DNA of 39,150 nt from Halodesulfovibrio sp. (GCF_015482765.1 NZ_JADMLB010000029.1:1-39150); one strand, 5' to 3'. Counted from the stretch's first letter, positions 8,825-18,237 are shown. Notes: a model not told the origin generated them from the letters alone. Program-made: numbers and translations.

Positions 8825-10141
8825 ATGCATAAAGCTGCGCACAGCAAAATGCTCAAGGCTCGCATGGAGCTGGTTCTCGATCATCCTTTTTTTGCAAACC
8901 TCGCACTCCGCTTGGAGTTTCGTGAAGACCATACATGCCGAACAGCATGGGCAAACGGGCAAACACTTGGATACAATCCCATCTACATTGATGCTCTCCC
9001 ATTAGAGAAAGTGAAAGGGTTGCAGTGCCACGAGGTGCTGCACCTTGCCTGTTGCCATCACACGAGAAGAGGTTTGCGGGATATCAAACTTTGGAACACC
9101 GCCTGTGACTACGCTATTAATCCGGTTCTTCTCGAAGCCGGAATTGAACTTCCAACGGGCTATCTTGATGACCCCAAACACCATGGAAAAAGTGCTGAAG
9201 CTATCTACTCTTCCTTAAAAAACCACAATGAAGAACTGAAAGGTGGAGCAGATGGAGGCGCTGAACAAGGTGCTATCGCCGGAGATGATATCGAAGGTGG
9301 CGGAGACGGAGATGCTCAGTCCGAAAGTGAAGGCGAAAAGTCAGCACAGGGCAGTGATGGAGAAGCGCCTGAAGAAACGGGCGATGGCGCAGGTGCTGGA
9401 GATGATGGTGACGAGGAGCAGGAACAATCAGACGACAGCAATGATCCCGGAATGACGGGTGAAGTTCGTGATGCACCGTCCAATGGCGGCGGCACGGACT
9501 CAGATTCCAATCAGATTCAGGAAGATGCATGGCGTTCTGCGTTAACACAGGCAATCCATAAGTCTCTCCAGTTTGGAGACCTTCCCGGAAATATGGAACG
9601 TCTCTTCAATAAAATCATGTCACCGACATTAAACTGGCAGGAACTTCTTAGACAGTTCATGGCAGATGCTGCTAAAAACGATTTCTCATGGGTACGCCCT
9701 AACCGCCGCTATCTGCATTCCGGTCTCTACTTACCGGGCATGCATAGTGAAGAGCTTCCGGAAGTCGCAGTGGCCGTTGATGTTTCCGGCAGTATTACCC
9801 AGCGCGAGCTTGATGCATTTGCAGCAGAGCTTTCTGATATTCTGGAAGAATTCGATACAACCATAACAGCCATTGCTTGCGACACAAAAATTTCAGAAGA
9901 AAAACGCTTATCCAAGTGGGATTTGCCACTGGAACTTATAGCAACCGGCGGTGGCGGAACTGACTTCCGTCCTCCATTTGTAAGGCTGGAAGAAAAAGGC
10001 ATTGTGCCTGCGTGCCTGATCTATCTGACAGACATGCAATGCAACCTCTTTCCTGAAGATCCCGGTTATCCAGTACTGTGGGTCAGCACAACACCGCAAT
10101 ACAATGCTCCGCCTTTCGGCGAAGTGCTTGTTCTGGAGTAA
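8825..10141 (+). CDS. Putative metallopeptidase with C-terminal VWA-like domain (DUF2201 type)
   Basis: This 438-residue protein is of the COG3864 type. Residues 1-130 form a putative zinc metallopeptidase-like domain with the HExxH motif H69-E70-V-L-H73, followed by ACCHHTRRG. Residues from about 140 to 235 form a low-complexity linker very rich in Gly, Asp, Glu, Ser and Gln. From about residue 300 comes a VWA-like domain with a metal-ion-dependent adhesion motif DVSGS in AVAVDVSGSIT and later TDMQCN. It starts two bases after the MoxR gene, a classic partner arrangement. Whether the HExxH site cleaves protein is unknown, and no substrate can be named. No signal peptide is seen, so it should be cytoplasmic. 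Confidence 0.85.
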   Translation: MHKAAHSKMLKARMELVLDHPFFANLALRLEFREDHTCRTAWANGQTLGYNPIYIDALPLEKVKGLQCHEVLHLACCHHTRRGLRDIKLWNTACDYAINPVLLEAGIELPTGYLDDPKHHGKSAEAIYSSLKNHNEELKGGADGGAEQGAIAGDDIEGGGDGDAQSESEGEKSAQGSDGEAPEETGDGAGAGDDGDEEQEQSDDSNDPGMTGEVRDAPSNGGGTDSDSNQIQEDAWRSALTQAIHKSLQFGDLPGNMERLFNKIMSPTLNWQELLRQFMADAAKNDFSWVRPNRRYLHSGLYLPGMHSEELPEVAVAVDVSGSITQRELDAFAAELSDILEEFDTTITAIACDTKISEEKRLSKWDLPLELIATGGGGTDFRPPFVRLEEKGIVPACLIYLTDMQCNLFPEDPGYPVLWVSTTPQYNAPPFGEVLVLE

Positions 10142-10143
10142 AC

Positions 10144-10614
10144 ATGAACATAGATTGGTCCATCAGTAAGAAGCGCGGTAACTTTCGACCAGTGCTTACG
10201 TACACAATCACACTGACAGAATTTGAAAAAAGCCTCGCCATGCCAGCTATCCGTATTACCAGCACTATTCCCAAGCCGCCCGAAGCAGGCTGGACACACT
10301 GTTGGCCAGACCAGCACGAGCGGACAGACTGGGAACCTTCGGAATACTATCAGCTTATGTCTCCTTCACACAAAGAAAAAGATTCACTTGTCACTCTCAA
10401 ACTCCCTTGGCGAGAGTCCAATGAATACCCTGAAGTCGAGGAATCTTTAACTGCTCTGCGTGACGCCTTTGAGGAAACGCTAGTTACATCTATGAACAGC
10501 AACGCCCTTAACACACAGGGGAGCCTTAAAACTTCGGCATCAGCAAAAGGAATAATCGCTCCTACCTTCGCGGCGGAGCGTATTCTTCAGTCTGTCGCTC
10601 GTAAAACAGCGTAG
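10144..10614 (+). CDS. Hypothetical protein, third gene of the MoxR/VWA operon
   Basis: I do not recognise this 156-residue protein. It begins MNIDWSISKKRGNFRP two bases after the stop of the metallopeptidase/VWA gene and runs in the same direction, so it is probably co-translated. It has no signal peptide or membrane segment and no obvious catalytic motif. The first half has alternating polar and hydrophobic residues suggesting beta strands (VLTYTITLTEFEKS, AIRITSTIPKPP). A Trp/His/Cys-containing patch WTHCWPDQHE lies near residue 55, and the C-terminal third is helical. It may be an accessory or client-binding subunit of the ATPase pair. Confidence 0.75.
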   Translation: MNIDWSISKKRGNFRPVLTYTITLTEFEKSLAMPAIRITSTIPKPPEAGWTHCWPDQHERTDWEPSEYYQLMSPSHKEKDSLVTLKLPWRESNEYPEVEESLTALRDAFEETLVTSMNSNALNTQGSLKTSASAKGIIAPTFAAERILQSVARKTA

Positions 10615-10768
10615 CCTCATTCAATCCGTAACTACCCATTATGAATGAGCACTGGAAACAAACACTATGACTTCCTTCAAGAAATTAGGCTAATAGAAAA
10701 ACAAAACTAGAAACGTTCTTCTTTACCTAACGAGACAGATTTCTGTGGACAAGCTCCACACAGCCACT
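10615..10768. other. Gap between convergent operons
   Basis: No gene is visible. CTCATTCA (10616-10623) and TGAATGAG (10642-10649) are perfect 8-bp inverted copies 18 bases apart, directly after the stop codon. Without a T-run this may be only an mRNA 3' hairpin. Confidence 0.4.
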
Positions 10769-10806
10769 AAAAAAACGGCTGCCTTTGTATGGGCAGCCGT
10801 TTTTTT
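10769..10806. terminator. Bidirectional intrinsic terminator
   Basis: ACGGCTGCC and GGGCAGCCGT form a stem of about nine base pairs, with an A-run on the left and a T-run on the right. It can therefore end transcription of the MoxR operon on the plus strand and of the signalling operon on the minus strand. Confidence 0.85.
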
Positions 10807-10842
10807 ACGTTTAACCAATTCTGTTCACAGCAAAAATTAGCA

Positions 10843-11547
10843 CTACGCTTCAGATTTCTTTACAGCAGAAAGGTTAGCGAACGCCAAAATCACTCCAAGA
10901 GCAATTCCTAGAAGAGCTGCAAACAAAATACGAAAATCAGGAGGTAATAAAAATGTTATGGTATGTGCCGGAATCCAGAAGAAGGGGATAGTTTTCTTCA
11001 ACACCAATCCCCACATCACGTTCCAGTCAATGTCGTTAAAACGATCCACCATATTAATCGGGGTAACTACAGAAACAAACCTGCCTCCGTGGGCATGAAT
11101 ATGTCCATCTGTAATCTTATGGAGAATCATCAATACCGGCGCAAAAATACAATTCAAAGAGGTGCTGATAACAAGGGCTGTTACAAGTCGCTCAAAAAAA
11201 GAACCGGTGGCAAGCGTTGCCGCTGAAAAATCTAAGCCAAATGAGGCCAGAATATTTGGTGCTCCTGTAGCAAATACGGTAAATGCCAACTTGATAACGA
11301 TCCCGAGAAAGCCCCAGACCACCATCTTTGCGCACAATCCAAATCCTTTTTTCCAATAACGCCCTGTCACAATGCGTAACGCAAGGCATTCACCAAACGA
11401 CGCTAAAATTGCAAACTTAATAAAGCTCATTCCATAGCCATGAGCTTTACTGTAATACCGAAATGATTCCACAAAACCGTTGCTTGTACAGGCTGCAATG
11501 AGAAGTACTAACACAATACTTGCCAGCAACATATCTTTTGCTTTCAT
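10843..11547 (-). CDS. Small integral membrane protein of unknown function
   Basis: This 234-residue protein has five or six hydrophobic segments, the first at residues 8-25 and the last near 205-225, so it sits in the inner membrane. I do not recognise it firmly. The C-terminal part WIPAHTITFLLPPDFRILFAA loosely recalls the Mpv17/PMP22 group, but this is a faint resemblance. A His-rich cytosolic or periplasmic loop HKITDGHIHAHGG lies near residue 145. I chose the ATG at 11547, nine bases after AAGGGA; a TTG immediately before it is the alternative. It is the last gene of the minus-strand run after the REC-GGDEF gene (gap about 35 bases) and may be part of that operon. Confidence 0.75.
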   Translation of the reverse strand: MKAKDMLLASIVLVLLIAACTSNGFVESFRYYSKAHGYGMSFIKFAILASFGECLALRIVTGRYWKKGFGLCAKMVVWGFLGIVIKLAFTVFATGAPNILASFGLDFSAATLATGSFFERLVTALVISTSLNCIFAPVLMILHKITDGHIHAHGGRFVSVVTPINMVDRFNDIDWNVMWGLVLKKTIPFFWIPAHTITFLLPPDFRILFAALLGIALGVILAFANLSAVKKSEA

Positions 11548-11582
11548 CAAAAGTTCCCTTTCAACACTTCGCTATTTACCGG

Positions 11583-12581
11583 TTAACAGCTAAGTGATGC
11601 TGTACAACACACATTTCTTCCCTCACCCTTGGCTTTGTACAATGCAGCATCAGCGGCCTTGATCAGCGAAACGGTGTCTTCTTTTTGGGTAGGCACCACA
11701 GAGGCAGTACCGACACTTACAGTTATTGTATCTGAAACGGGAGAACCTTCATGCTGAATTGCAAGCTTCTCTACATTACTACGAACTCGTTCAGCAACAA
11801 ACTGCGCTCCTTTCAACTCCGTGTCTGGAAGAATAATCGCGAATTCTTCCCCACCAATACGAGCACTTAAATCCACATCTCGCTTCACTGTTTCTGAAAC
11901 AGCTTGAGCAACCTTAATAAGGCATTCATCACCTTTGGTATGTCCATAGGTGTCATTGTAGGCCTTAAAAAAGTCGATATCGATAATAATCAAAGAAAGC
12001 GGAGACTTATTTCGATATGCACGCTTCCATTCATGTGTAAAATTAGTGTTAAATTGACGCTTGTTCAACAGACCGGTCAAACCGTCTGTAATGGACAATA
12101 ACAAAAGCTGTTCATTGGTCTGTTCAAGCTGCTGCTGAAGCTCTTCAAGTTCTGCGAGCTTCTGGTCAAGTTCAAGGCTCTTTTGTTCCAATGCTTCTTT
12201 ATGGTGGAACAGTTCAATAAAGACACCAACCTTACTTTGAAAAATATGAGCATCCAGCGGTTTAAACAAATAGTCAACGGCACCGGACTCATACCCTTTA
12301 AAAACCTGAGCTTTTCCTTTTACTTCAGCTGTTACAAAAATAATCGGGATATGTTTTGTTTTTTTATTACCTCGCATCAGCTCTGCTACTTCATAGCCGT
12401 CCATACCCGGCATCTGAACATCCAACAGAACCAGCGCAAAATCATGGTCAAGCATATGAGCAAGCGCTTCCTCACCGGAATTAGCGCGTATTATCTCAAT
12501 GCCCGGCTGCTCTAACAAACCTTCTAACGTAAGCAGGTTTTCAGGTCTGTCATCTACTATGAGTACCTTGGCAATTCCCAT
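11583..12581 (-). CDS. Response regulator with GGDEF diguanylate cyclase domain
   Basis: This 332-residue cytoplasmic protein should make cyclic di-GMP when phosphorylated. Residues 1-118 form a receiver domain with phospho-acceptor D54 (LLDVQMPGMDG) and conserved K107 (FKPLD). Residues 125-160 form a coiled-coil linker rich in Glu and Gln. Residues 165-325 form a GGDEF domain with an intact active site GGEEF (243-247). An inhibitory I-site R234-x-x-D237 lies five residues before it, so feedback inhibition by product is expected. It starts three bases beyond the cheB-like gene and belongs to the kinase-cheR-cheB operon. The phosphoryl donor is probably the hybrid kinase at the head of that operon. 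Confidence 0.93.
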   Translation of the reverse strand: MGIAKVLIVDDRPENLLTLEGLLEQPGIEIIRANSGEEALAHMLDHDFALVLLDVQMPGMDGYEVAELMRGNKKTKHIPIIFVTAEVKGKAQVFKGYESGAVDYLFKPLDAHIFQSKVGVFIELFHHKEALEQKSLELDQKLAELEELQQQLEQTNEQLLLLSITDGLTGLLNKRQFNTNFTHEWKRAYRNKSPLSLIIIDIDFFKAYNDTYGHTKGDECLIKVAQAVSETVKRDVDLSARIGGEEFAIILPDTELKGAQFVAERVRSNVEKLAIQHEGSPVSDTITVSVGTASVVPTQKEDTVSLIKAADAALYKAKGEGRNVCCTASLSC

Positions 12582-12583
12582 GG

Positions 12584-13237
12584 CTATCCTCTGTTACCTA
12601 GTAAATTCAAAAATGAACCGATTTCATCTAAGGGAAGGACGAAATCCGGATTTGCAGTTGCTATAGCAGCTTTCGGCATCGCATCAAATTCAGCCGATTC
12701 CGGAGCCTGCACAATAGTCAATCCGCAGCGTTTTTTTATGTAAGACAACCCGACTGCACCATCAGAGTTGGCTCCTGTCAGAATAACCCCTATCAAACCT
12801 TCACCATAGGCTTCTGACGCGGTCTCAAATAAAACATCAATGGACGGACGCGAGTAATTAACCCGCTCTTCCAGCGATAAGGCGATACTTTTCTCAGGTT
12901 CTACAAGTAAGTGGTAGTTAGGCGGAGCAATGTATATCCCCCCCGCACAAATTTCATCTTTATCCTCTGCTTCCTTTACTGTGCCTTCACAATACTGGCT
13001 AAGCAGCATTGGTAAACGACTCTCAAATGTCGGGCTAATATGCTGAACAATAAGAACAGGTAAAGGAAAACGTCTTCCCAACTTCGCAAACAATGCATGT
13101 AATGCCGTCAGCCCCCCAGCTGAAACGCCAATGACAACTGCTTCGTATTGTCGGGATGTAATTACGGCCTTCGTTACCGGCTCTTCGCTACATGCGTTTT
13201 TTGCGATAAATTTTCTCCCGTTCCGCAACAACTTCAA
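12584..13237 (-). CDS. cheB: Stand-alone CheB-type protein-glutamate methylesterase domain
   Basis: This is a chemoreceptor methylesterase/deamidase catalytic domain of 217 residues without the receiver domain that normally controls CheB. The catalytic triad is visible as S39 (GVSAGG), H66 (VQHISP) and D159 (TGANSDG). The frame opens with TTG at 13237, overlapping the end of cheR by 50 bases, and no ATG or GTG exists before the domain begins near residue 31. The true start is therefore uncertain and may depend on translational coupling. With CheR, a kinase and no chemoreceptor or CheA nearby, it probably adjusts glutamyl side chains on the operon's own kinase or on another sensor. Confidence 0.9.
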   Translation of the reverse strand: MKLLRNGRKFIAKNACSEEPVTKAVITSRQYEAVVIGVSAGGLTALHALFAKLGRRFPLPVLIVQHISPTFESRLPMLLSQYCEGTVKEAEDKDEICAGGIYIAPPNYHLLVEPEKSIALSLEERVNYSRPSIDVLFETASEAYGEGLIGVILTGANSDGAVGLSYIKKRCGLTIVQAPESAEFDAMPKAAIATANPDFVLPLDEIGSFLNLLGNRG

Positions 13238-14024
13238 ACTTGTGCGCTACATCTGAAAATTTAATATTTTCCTTAGAGCCGAGACACAAAAAGCCACCGG
13301 GGCACAGGCTTTCATAAAACAGATTCAATACTCTGTTCTGTAAATCTCTGTTAAAATAAATAAGAACATTACGACAGAAAATAGCGTTCATCTCTCCAAA
13401 AACACCATCCGTAACAAGGTTATGCGAAGAAAAAAGAACGTGTTCCTTCAAAAATCTTCGAATAACTACATTGTCGTAGTCGGCAGTGTAATAATCAGAA
13501 AACGACCGCTTCCCTCCAGCCTGTTGATAATTTGCAGTATACTCACGAACAAGATTCATCGGGTAAATGCCGTCTTTAGCTTTAGCCAAGATCAGCTCAT
13601 TAAAATCTGTGGCGTACATCTGCACACGCTCTTTCATCCCCTCTTCATGCAGAACAATCCCCATGGAATACACTTCCTGTCCGGCAGAACAACCTGCATG
13701 CCAAACTTTAGCAAATGGATATGTTTGCAAATACGGGACTACAAGCTCACGAACACTCTTATAAAACCACGGATCTCGGAACATTTCTGTGACGTTGATG
13801 GATAAGTCCAGCAGCAACCGGTTAAAAAACATCTCGTCATTGAGAAGCAAATGCTGCATTGCAGACATATTAGGCAATCCTTCCAACGTTCGCCTATGCT
13901 CTAGTCTGCGTTTCGTGTGGGCGCTAGCATATTTTCTAAAATCATATCCGTACTTTAGAAAAATAGCCTCAAGTAAGAGTTGCACTTCAATCCGTTCATT
14001 TTCAACCTGTTCGATTTCACACAT
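13188..14024 (-). CDS. cheR: CheR-type protein-glutamate methyltransferase
   Basis: This SAM-dependent enzyme of 278 residues methylates glutamate side chains. Residues 1-80 form the all-helical N-terminal CheR domain with KYGYDFRKYASAHTKRRLEHR. From about residue 85 comes the SAM-binding domain with VWHAGCSAGQEVYSMG, and later the typical AIFCRNVLIYFN. The ATG at 14024 lies one base after the stop of the hybrid kinase gene, so the two are translationally coupled. The 3' end overlaps cheB by 50 bases. There is no extra tetratricopeptide extension. Its target is unknown; the kinase upstream is the first candidate. Confidence 0.95.
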   Translation of the reverse strand: MCEIEQVENERIEVQLLLEAIFLKYGYDFRKYASAHTKRRLEHRRTLEGLPNMSAMQHLLLNDEMFFNRLLLDLSINVTEMFRDPWFYKSVRELVVPYLQTYPFAKVWHAGCSAGQEVYSMGIVLHEEGMKERVQMYATDFNELILAKAKDGIYPMNLVREYTANYQQAGGKRSFSDYYTADYDNVVIRRFLKEHVLFSSHNLVTDGVFGEMNAIFCRNVLIYFNRDLQNRVLNLFYESLCPGGFLCLGSKENIKFSDVAHKFEVVAEREKIYRKKRM

Positions 14025-14025
14025 T

Positions 14026-17000
14026 CTAGTACAACCAAACCCGCATCATGGACAGCAGTTTATCAGTGTTTACCGGTTTAGAAAGATAGTCGCTGGCACC
14101 TGCATCAATGCACTTACTTCTATCCCCCTTCATAGCCTTTGCAGTCAAAGCAATAATTGGCAGCTTTGCAAACTCAGATTTTTTACGAATCTCTGTCATT
14201 GCTTCGTAGCCATCCATTTTCGGCATCATGATATCCATCAAAATGCAGTCTATAGAATCGACTTCCTCAAGTTTTTCCAAGCACTCTATGCCGTTTTTAG
14301 CCACAACAACATCCATATTTCTGTCTTCAAGCACACTGGAAAGAGCAAAAACGTTACGCATGTCGTCATCAACAATCATAATCTTCTTGCCGTTCAGCAC
14401 AGATTCTTTGTCGTGCACCATCTTGAGCATCTGCTGCTTTTCATGTGGAAGATCCGATTCTACGCGGTGCAGGAATAATGCAGACTCATCAAGAAGTCTT
14501 TCAGGAGACTTTACCCCTTTAATGATAATGCTTTCGGCATATTTACTCAGCTGCTTTTCTTCTTCCTGCGTTAAGTCACGTCCTGTATAGATAATGACCG
14601 GAACCCGCATGGCTGCTTCACTTAACCGGATTTTTTCCAACAGATCAAAACCGGACATGTCTTCAAGTCCCAAGTCCAGAATCATGCAGTCATAATTCCC
14701 ATTGGAAAGCTCTTCATATGCTTCTCTACCAGTGGCAACATCAGTCGTTTTCACGTCACCGTTGCCAATTAATTCTTTAATGCTCTGGCATTGAATTTTA
14801 TCGTCTTCAACAAGTAATAAGTTGCGAACCGGCTTTGAAATAACGTCTTCAAGGGCACTGAAAGCTTCTTCCACATGCTCCATTGTCACAGGTTTCGCAA
14901 GATAGCCGATTGCTCCCATGCGCAAGGCATCCAAGGAATTGTCATGAGCTGACATGAAGTGCACCGGTATATGACGCAGCTTTGGGTTATCCTTAAGACG
15001 TTCCATTACCGTCCACCCGTCAATCCCCGGAAGCCCTACATCCAGAATAATTGCGCTTGGCTTGTAGTAATCGGCAAAATGTAATCCGGTTTCACCGTCC
15101 TCAGCGACAAGACAAAGGAAGCCACGCTCCCGACCAAGATCACGCATAATTTTGGCAAAATTCCAATCATCCTCAATAATCAAGAGACTGCGTGAATCAG
15201 GGGTAATTGAGGTACGATCATCCTCAACATATTCACTTTCTTTATAAGGAGCCGCCTGCTGCACTGTAACGGGTTCAGCTTCTTTGCTTGAGGTATCGGC
15301 CTGTATTTCTACTTTTGAAGCAGTCTCTGCCGCATCTCTTTCTACAGACTCAGAAGAAGCAAACTGCTCCCCACCTGCTGCCAACGGCAGTTCAACATGC
15401 TCAACATCTTTAGAAACGAATAGGTCAGCATTATAAAATTCCGGAAGAACTACAGTGAAGGTACTTCCTTTCCCTTCCTCGCTTTCAAGGTAAATAGCCC
15501 CTTGCAGCAGACGAGCTAATTCACGGGAAATGGATAACCCTAATCCCGTACCGCCATAGTTTCTGCTTGTACTACCGTCTGCCTGCTGGAAAGCTTGGAA
15601 TATAGCGGCCTGCTTCTCTTTCGGGATTCCAATACCATCATCAGCTACGGCAAAAGAAATTGTATTGCTTGCATCTATACCAAGCTCATCCGCTAATTCC
15701 TGTGGAGGTCTTGATATAGCCAGAGAAACAGTCCCCTGATGGGTAAACTTAAAGGCATTGGTTAACAGGTTTCGCAAAACTTGCTGTAAGCGCTGTGAAT
15801 CTGTTTCCAACGAGGCTGGAACAGCAGAGTCAACGGTCACGTCAAAGGTAATGCCTTTTTCCTCTGCAAGGTCTTTGTATAATCTATTAATATCACAGAT
15901 AAGATTAGAGACACCAACCGGTTCAATCATCAACTCAATCTTTCCGGCCTCTATTTTGGAAAGATCCAAAATTTCGTTAATTAACGTCAATAAATCCGAA
16001 CCGGAAGAATGAATCGCTTTGGCTGACTCAATCTGTTTTTCAGAAAGATTACCGTCTTTGTTCTGACCGAACAGCTGCGATAAAATCAGAATAGAGTTCA
16101 ATGGAGTTCGCAATTCATGAGACATGTTTGCCAAAAACTCAGACTTGTATTTGCTGGCAACTTCAAGATCTTGTGCCTTTTGCTTCACAGCCTTCTGTGC
16201 TTTCACCAACTCAGAGTTTTTAACCGCGATAGCAGTCTTCTGCTCCTCAAGTGCAGAAGTTCGCTCCTCAAGTTCTTCATTAATAACTCGAAGTTCTTCC
16301 TGCTGCGCCTGAAGTTCAGATTGTGACTCTTTTAAGACCTTCGCCTGTCCTTCAAGCTCTTCGTTAGTTACACGCAGCTCTTCCTGCTGTTGTTGCAAGC
16401 GAGATTCAGATTCAAGCAAAGCATTTGTCTGCTCTTCAAGCTCTTCGTTTGTAACTCTCAATTCTTCACGCTGTTGCTGCGCCTGCTCTAAAAGCTCATG
16501 TACGAGCTGACGAGATTGCGACGCATTCATAAGAATAGCGATATTCTCAATATTTTGTTCAATAAATGTACGCTGGGAGACGGTGAAAGGTTCCATTGAA
16601 CCAAGAAGAATGACACCTACAACAGCTTCTTCAAATGAAATTGGTACAGCCATGTAGGCATTCGGGAAGGCGTCGCCCGTACCATAGTTTACGGTCGGGG
16701 CATCCTCTGTGATATTTGTAAAAATAAGAACTTCATTTTCGTATGCAGCCTGTCCGACCAGCCCTTCACCCAGTACAAACCGGTTAAAATTCCCTTTACG
16801 ATCACTGAAGGCAAAACTGGCTCGCAACTCGAGCACCTTGTCATCCAATTCATACACAGCACCAAGCTGAGCCCCCATGTGCCTGCAAAGGTAGCTGATA
16901 AAAATTCTAGCTAAGTCCTGAGGTGAATGCTCACCACGCATGGCGTCATCAAGACCTTCCTTGCCGGACTTTAACCAATCCAGCTCCTGTAGCTTTCGAG

Positions 17001-18195
17001 CCATGCGGTCCAATGAACGGGCAAGATCTCCCAACTCATCTTTTTGGTTCACTTCAATAGTGGCATCCAGATTGCCCTCGGCAATAGCTTTTGCAAACTC
17101 CATATCGGCAATAATAGGTCGTGTGATCGTCCGTGAAAAAAAGACTGCAAGCGCACCGACAAGCAACAGCAAAAATCCTGAGACAATTGCCAGAATATTA
17201 CGAGTTAAACGAATAGGAGCCGTAACCTCGTACTTGTTTATTTTAGAAATAAGGAACCAGCGCAGACCGGGAATATCCAACTCGTTGTAGGCTACAAGCA
17301 CTTCTTTTCCGGCACTGTCCGTATAGGTATTGTATCCTCCGGACTCACCAGCTTCGGCAGCATCTTTCCAGTAATCAAGTGGACGTTTCAAGGAATAACC
17401 GACAACAAAGTCACCATTCCCCATTGTCCTCAAATTGCTGCGGAACTCATATCGGTTCTGCGCCAAGTTTGCGCCCATAAGGTATGATTCGCCTGTTTCT
17501 CCCATGCCCTGACGTGAATCAACAACGCGCGTAATTAATTGAGGGGTCATTTGGAAAATAACAACGCCTGTCACTTTGCCGAAAACATCACGGATAGGCT
17601 CAGCAATAAATGCAGCCTCAGCACCGCCACTCGGTTCATATGCCGCAAAATCAACAAGTGTTGTTTTTCCAGAGGTAACAGCACGCTTCCATGCATTTCC
17701 AAGCCCGCTGTTTCGGTATTGCCCAAGCTTTAGGTTGGTTCCTAAATCTTCTTCACGGGCAAGAGAGAACAAAACGTTCCCTTCGTCAGCATCCACAAGA
17801 AATAAGTCATGGTATCCGTATGACCGGATATATTTTTTAAGCGGAGCAACGTAACTACGAAATTTTTCCTGATATTGCAGCGAATGCGCATCAACAAGCA
17901 GAGACTGTTCTTTTGTCAAACCTTCACGATGACGTGTCAGCAGCGTCATCATTTCTTGAATTCTTTCAGATTCAGCTAAAATACGAATTCTGGAAAAGCT
18001 GGTTGAAAAGAAATCTTCTATTTCACCTTTGCGAATAGACTGTACTGTTATGAGCTGATTAAAGGACTTTTCCATTAATGCATCTGTAGCAAGTCTAGTG
18101 CCTACAAGGCCGACAACTAACAACGGAATTGCGCCGACAGTAACAAGCAGCAAAACCAACTTAGATCTGATACGAAGATCTGAGATACGAATCAT
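14026..18195 (-). CDS. Hybrid sensor histidine kinase with three receiver domains
   Basis: This inner-membrane sensor kinase has about 1389 residues. In order: membrane segment 12-32; periplasmic dCache-like sensor to about 330; membrane segment 334-354; HAMP to 405; GAF 425-560; a coiled coil with three 28-residue repeats 577-660; HisKA with phospho-acceptor H693 (NMSHELRTP); HATPase 780-905 (DDGIGIP, GTGLGLSI); an acidic linker; and three receivers with acceptors D1052, D1174 and D1321. I chose the ATG at 18195, preceded by GAGGGGGGG; an ATG at 18237 is upstream without a good ribosome site. It heads an operon with cheR, cheB and a REC-GGDEF gene. The second receiver has LGLEDMSG and a less standard lysine region (IIKGVKSPE). 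The ligand is unknown. Confidence 0.93.
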   Translation of the reverse strand: MIRISDLRIRSKLVLLLVTVGAIPLLVVGLVGTRLATDALMEKSFNQLITVQSIRKGEIEDFFSTSFSRIRILAESERIQEMMTLLTRHREGLTKEQSLLVDAHSLQYQEKFRSYVAPLKKYIRSYGYHDLFLVDADEGNVLFSLAREEDLGTNLKLGQYRNSGLGNAWKRAVTSGKTTLVDFAAYEPSGGAEAAFIAEPIRDVFGKVTGVVIFQMTPQLITRVVDSRQGMGETGESYLMGANLAQNRYEFRSNLRTMGNGDFVVGYSLKRPLDYWKDAAEAGESGGYNTYTDSAGKEVLVAYNELDIPGLRWFLISKINKYEVTAPIRLTRNILAIVSGFLLLLVGALAVFFSRTITRPIIADMEFAKAIAEGNLDATIEVNQKDELGDLARSLDRMARKLQELDWLKSGKEGLDDAMRGEHSPQDLARIFISYLCRHMGAQLGAVYELDDKVLELRASFAFSDRKGNFNRFVLGEGLVGQAAYENEVLIFTNITEDAPTVNYGTGDAFPNAYMAVPISFEEAVVGVILLGSMEPFTVSQRTFIEQNIENIAILMNASQSRQLVHELLEQAQQQREELRVTNEELEEQTNALLESESRLQQQQEELRVTNEELEGQAKVLKESQSELQAQQEELRVINEELEERTSALEEQKTAIAVKNSELVKAQKAVKQKAQDLEVASKYKSEFLANMSHELRTPLNSILILSQLFGQNKDGNLSEKQIESAKAIHSSGSDLLTLINEILDLSKIEAGKIELMIEPVGVSNLICDINRLYKDLAEEKGITFDVTVDSAVPASLETDSQRLQQVLRNLLTNAFKFTHQGTVSLAISRPPQELADELGIDASNTISFAVADDGIGIPKEKQAAIFQAFQQADGSTSRNYGGTGLGLSISRELARLLQGAIYLESEEGKGSTFTVVLPEFYNADLFVSKDVEHVELPLAAGGEQFASSESVERDAAETASKVEIQADTSSKEAEPVTVQQAAPYKESEYVEDDRTSITPDSRSLLIIEDDWNFAKIMRDLGRERGFLCLVAEDGETGLHFADYYKPSAIILDVGLPGIDGWTVMERLKDNPKLRHIPVHFMSAHDNSLDALRMGAIGYLAKPVTMEHVEEAFSALEDVISKPVRNLLLVEDDKIQCQSIKELIGNGDVKTTDVATGREAYEELSNGNYDCMILDLGLEDMSGFDLLEKIRLSEAAMRVPVIIYTGRDLTQEEEKQLSKYAESIIIKGVKSPERLLDESALFLHRVESDLPHEKQQMLKMVHDKESVLNGKKIMIVDDDMRNVFALSSVLEDRNMDVVVAKNGIECLEKLEEVDSIDCILMDIMMPKMDGYEAMTEIRKKSEFAKLPIIALTAKAMKGDRSKCIDAGASDYLSKPVNTDKLLSMMRVWLY

Positions 18196-18237
18196 TACGC
18201 CCCCCCGAGCATATCCGAGCCTGTATACACGTTCCAT

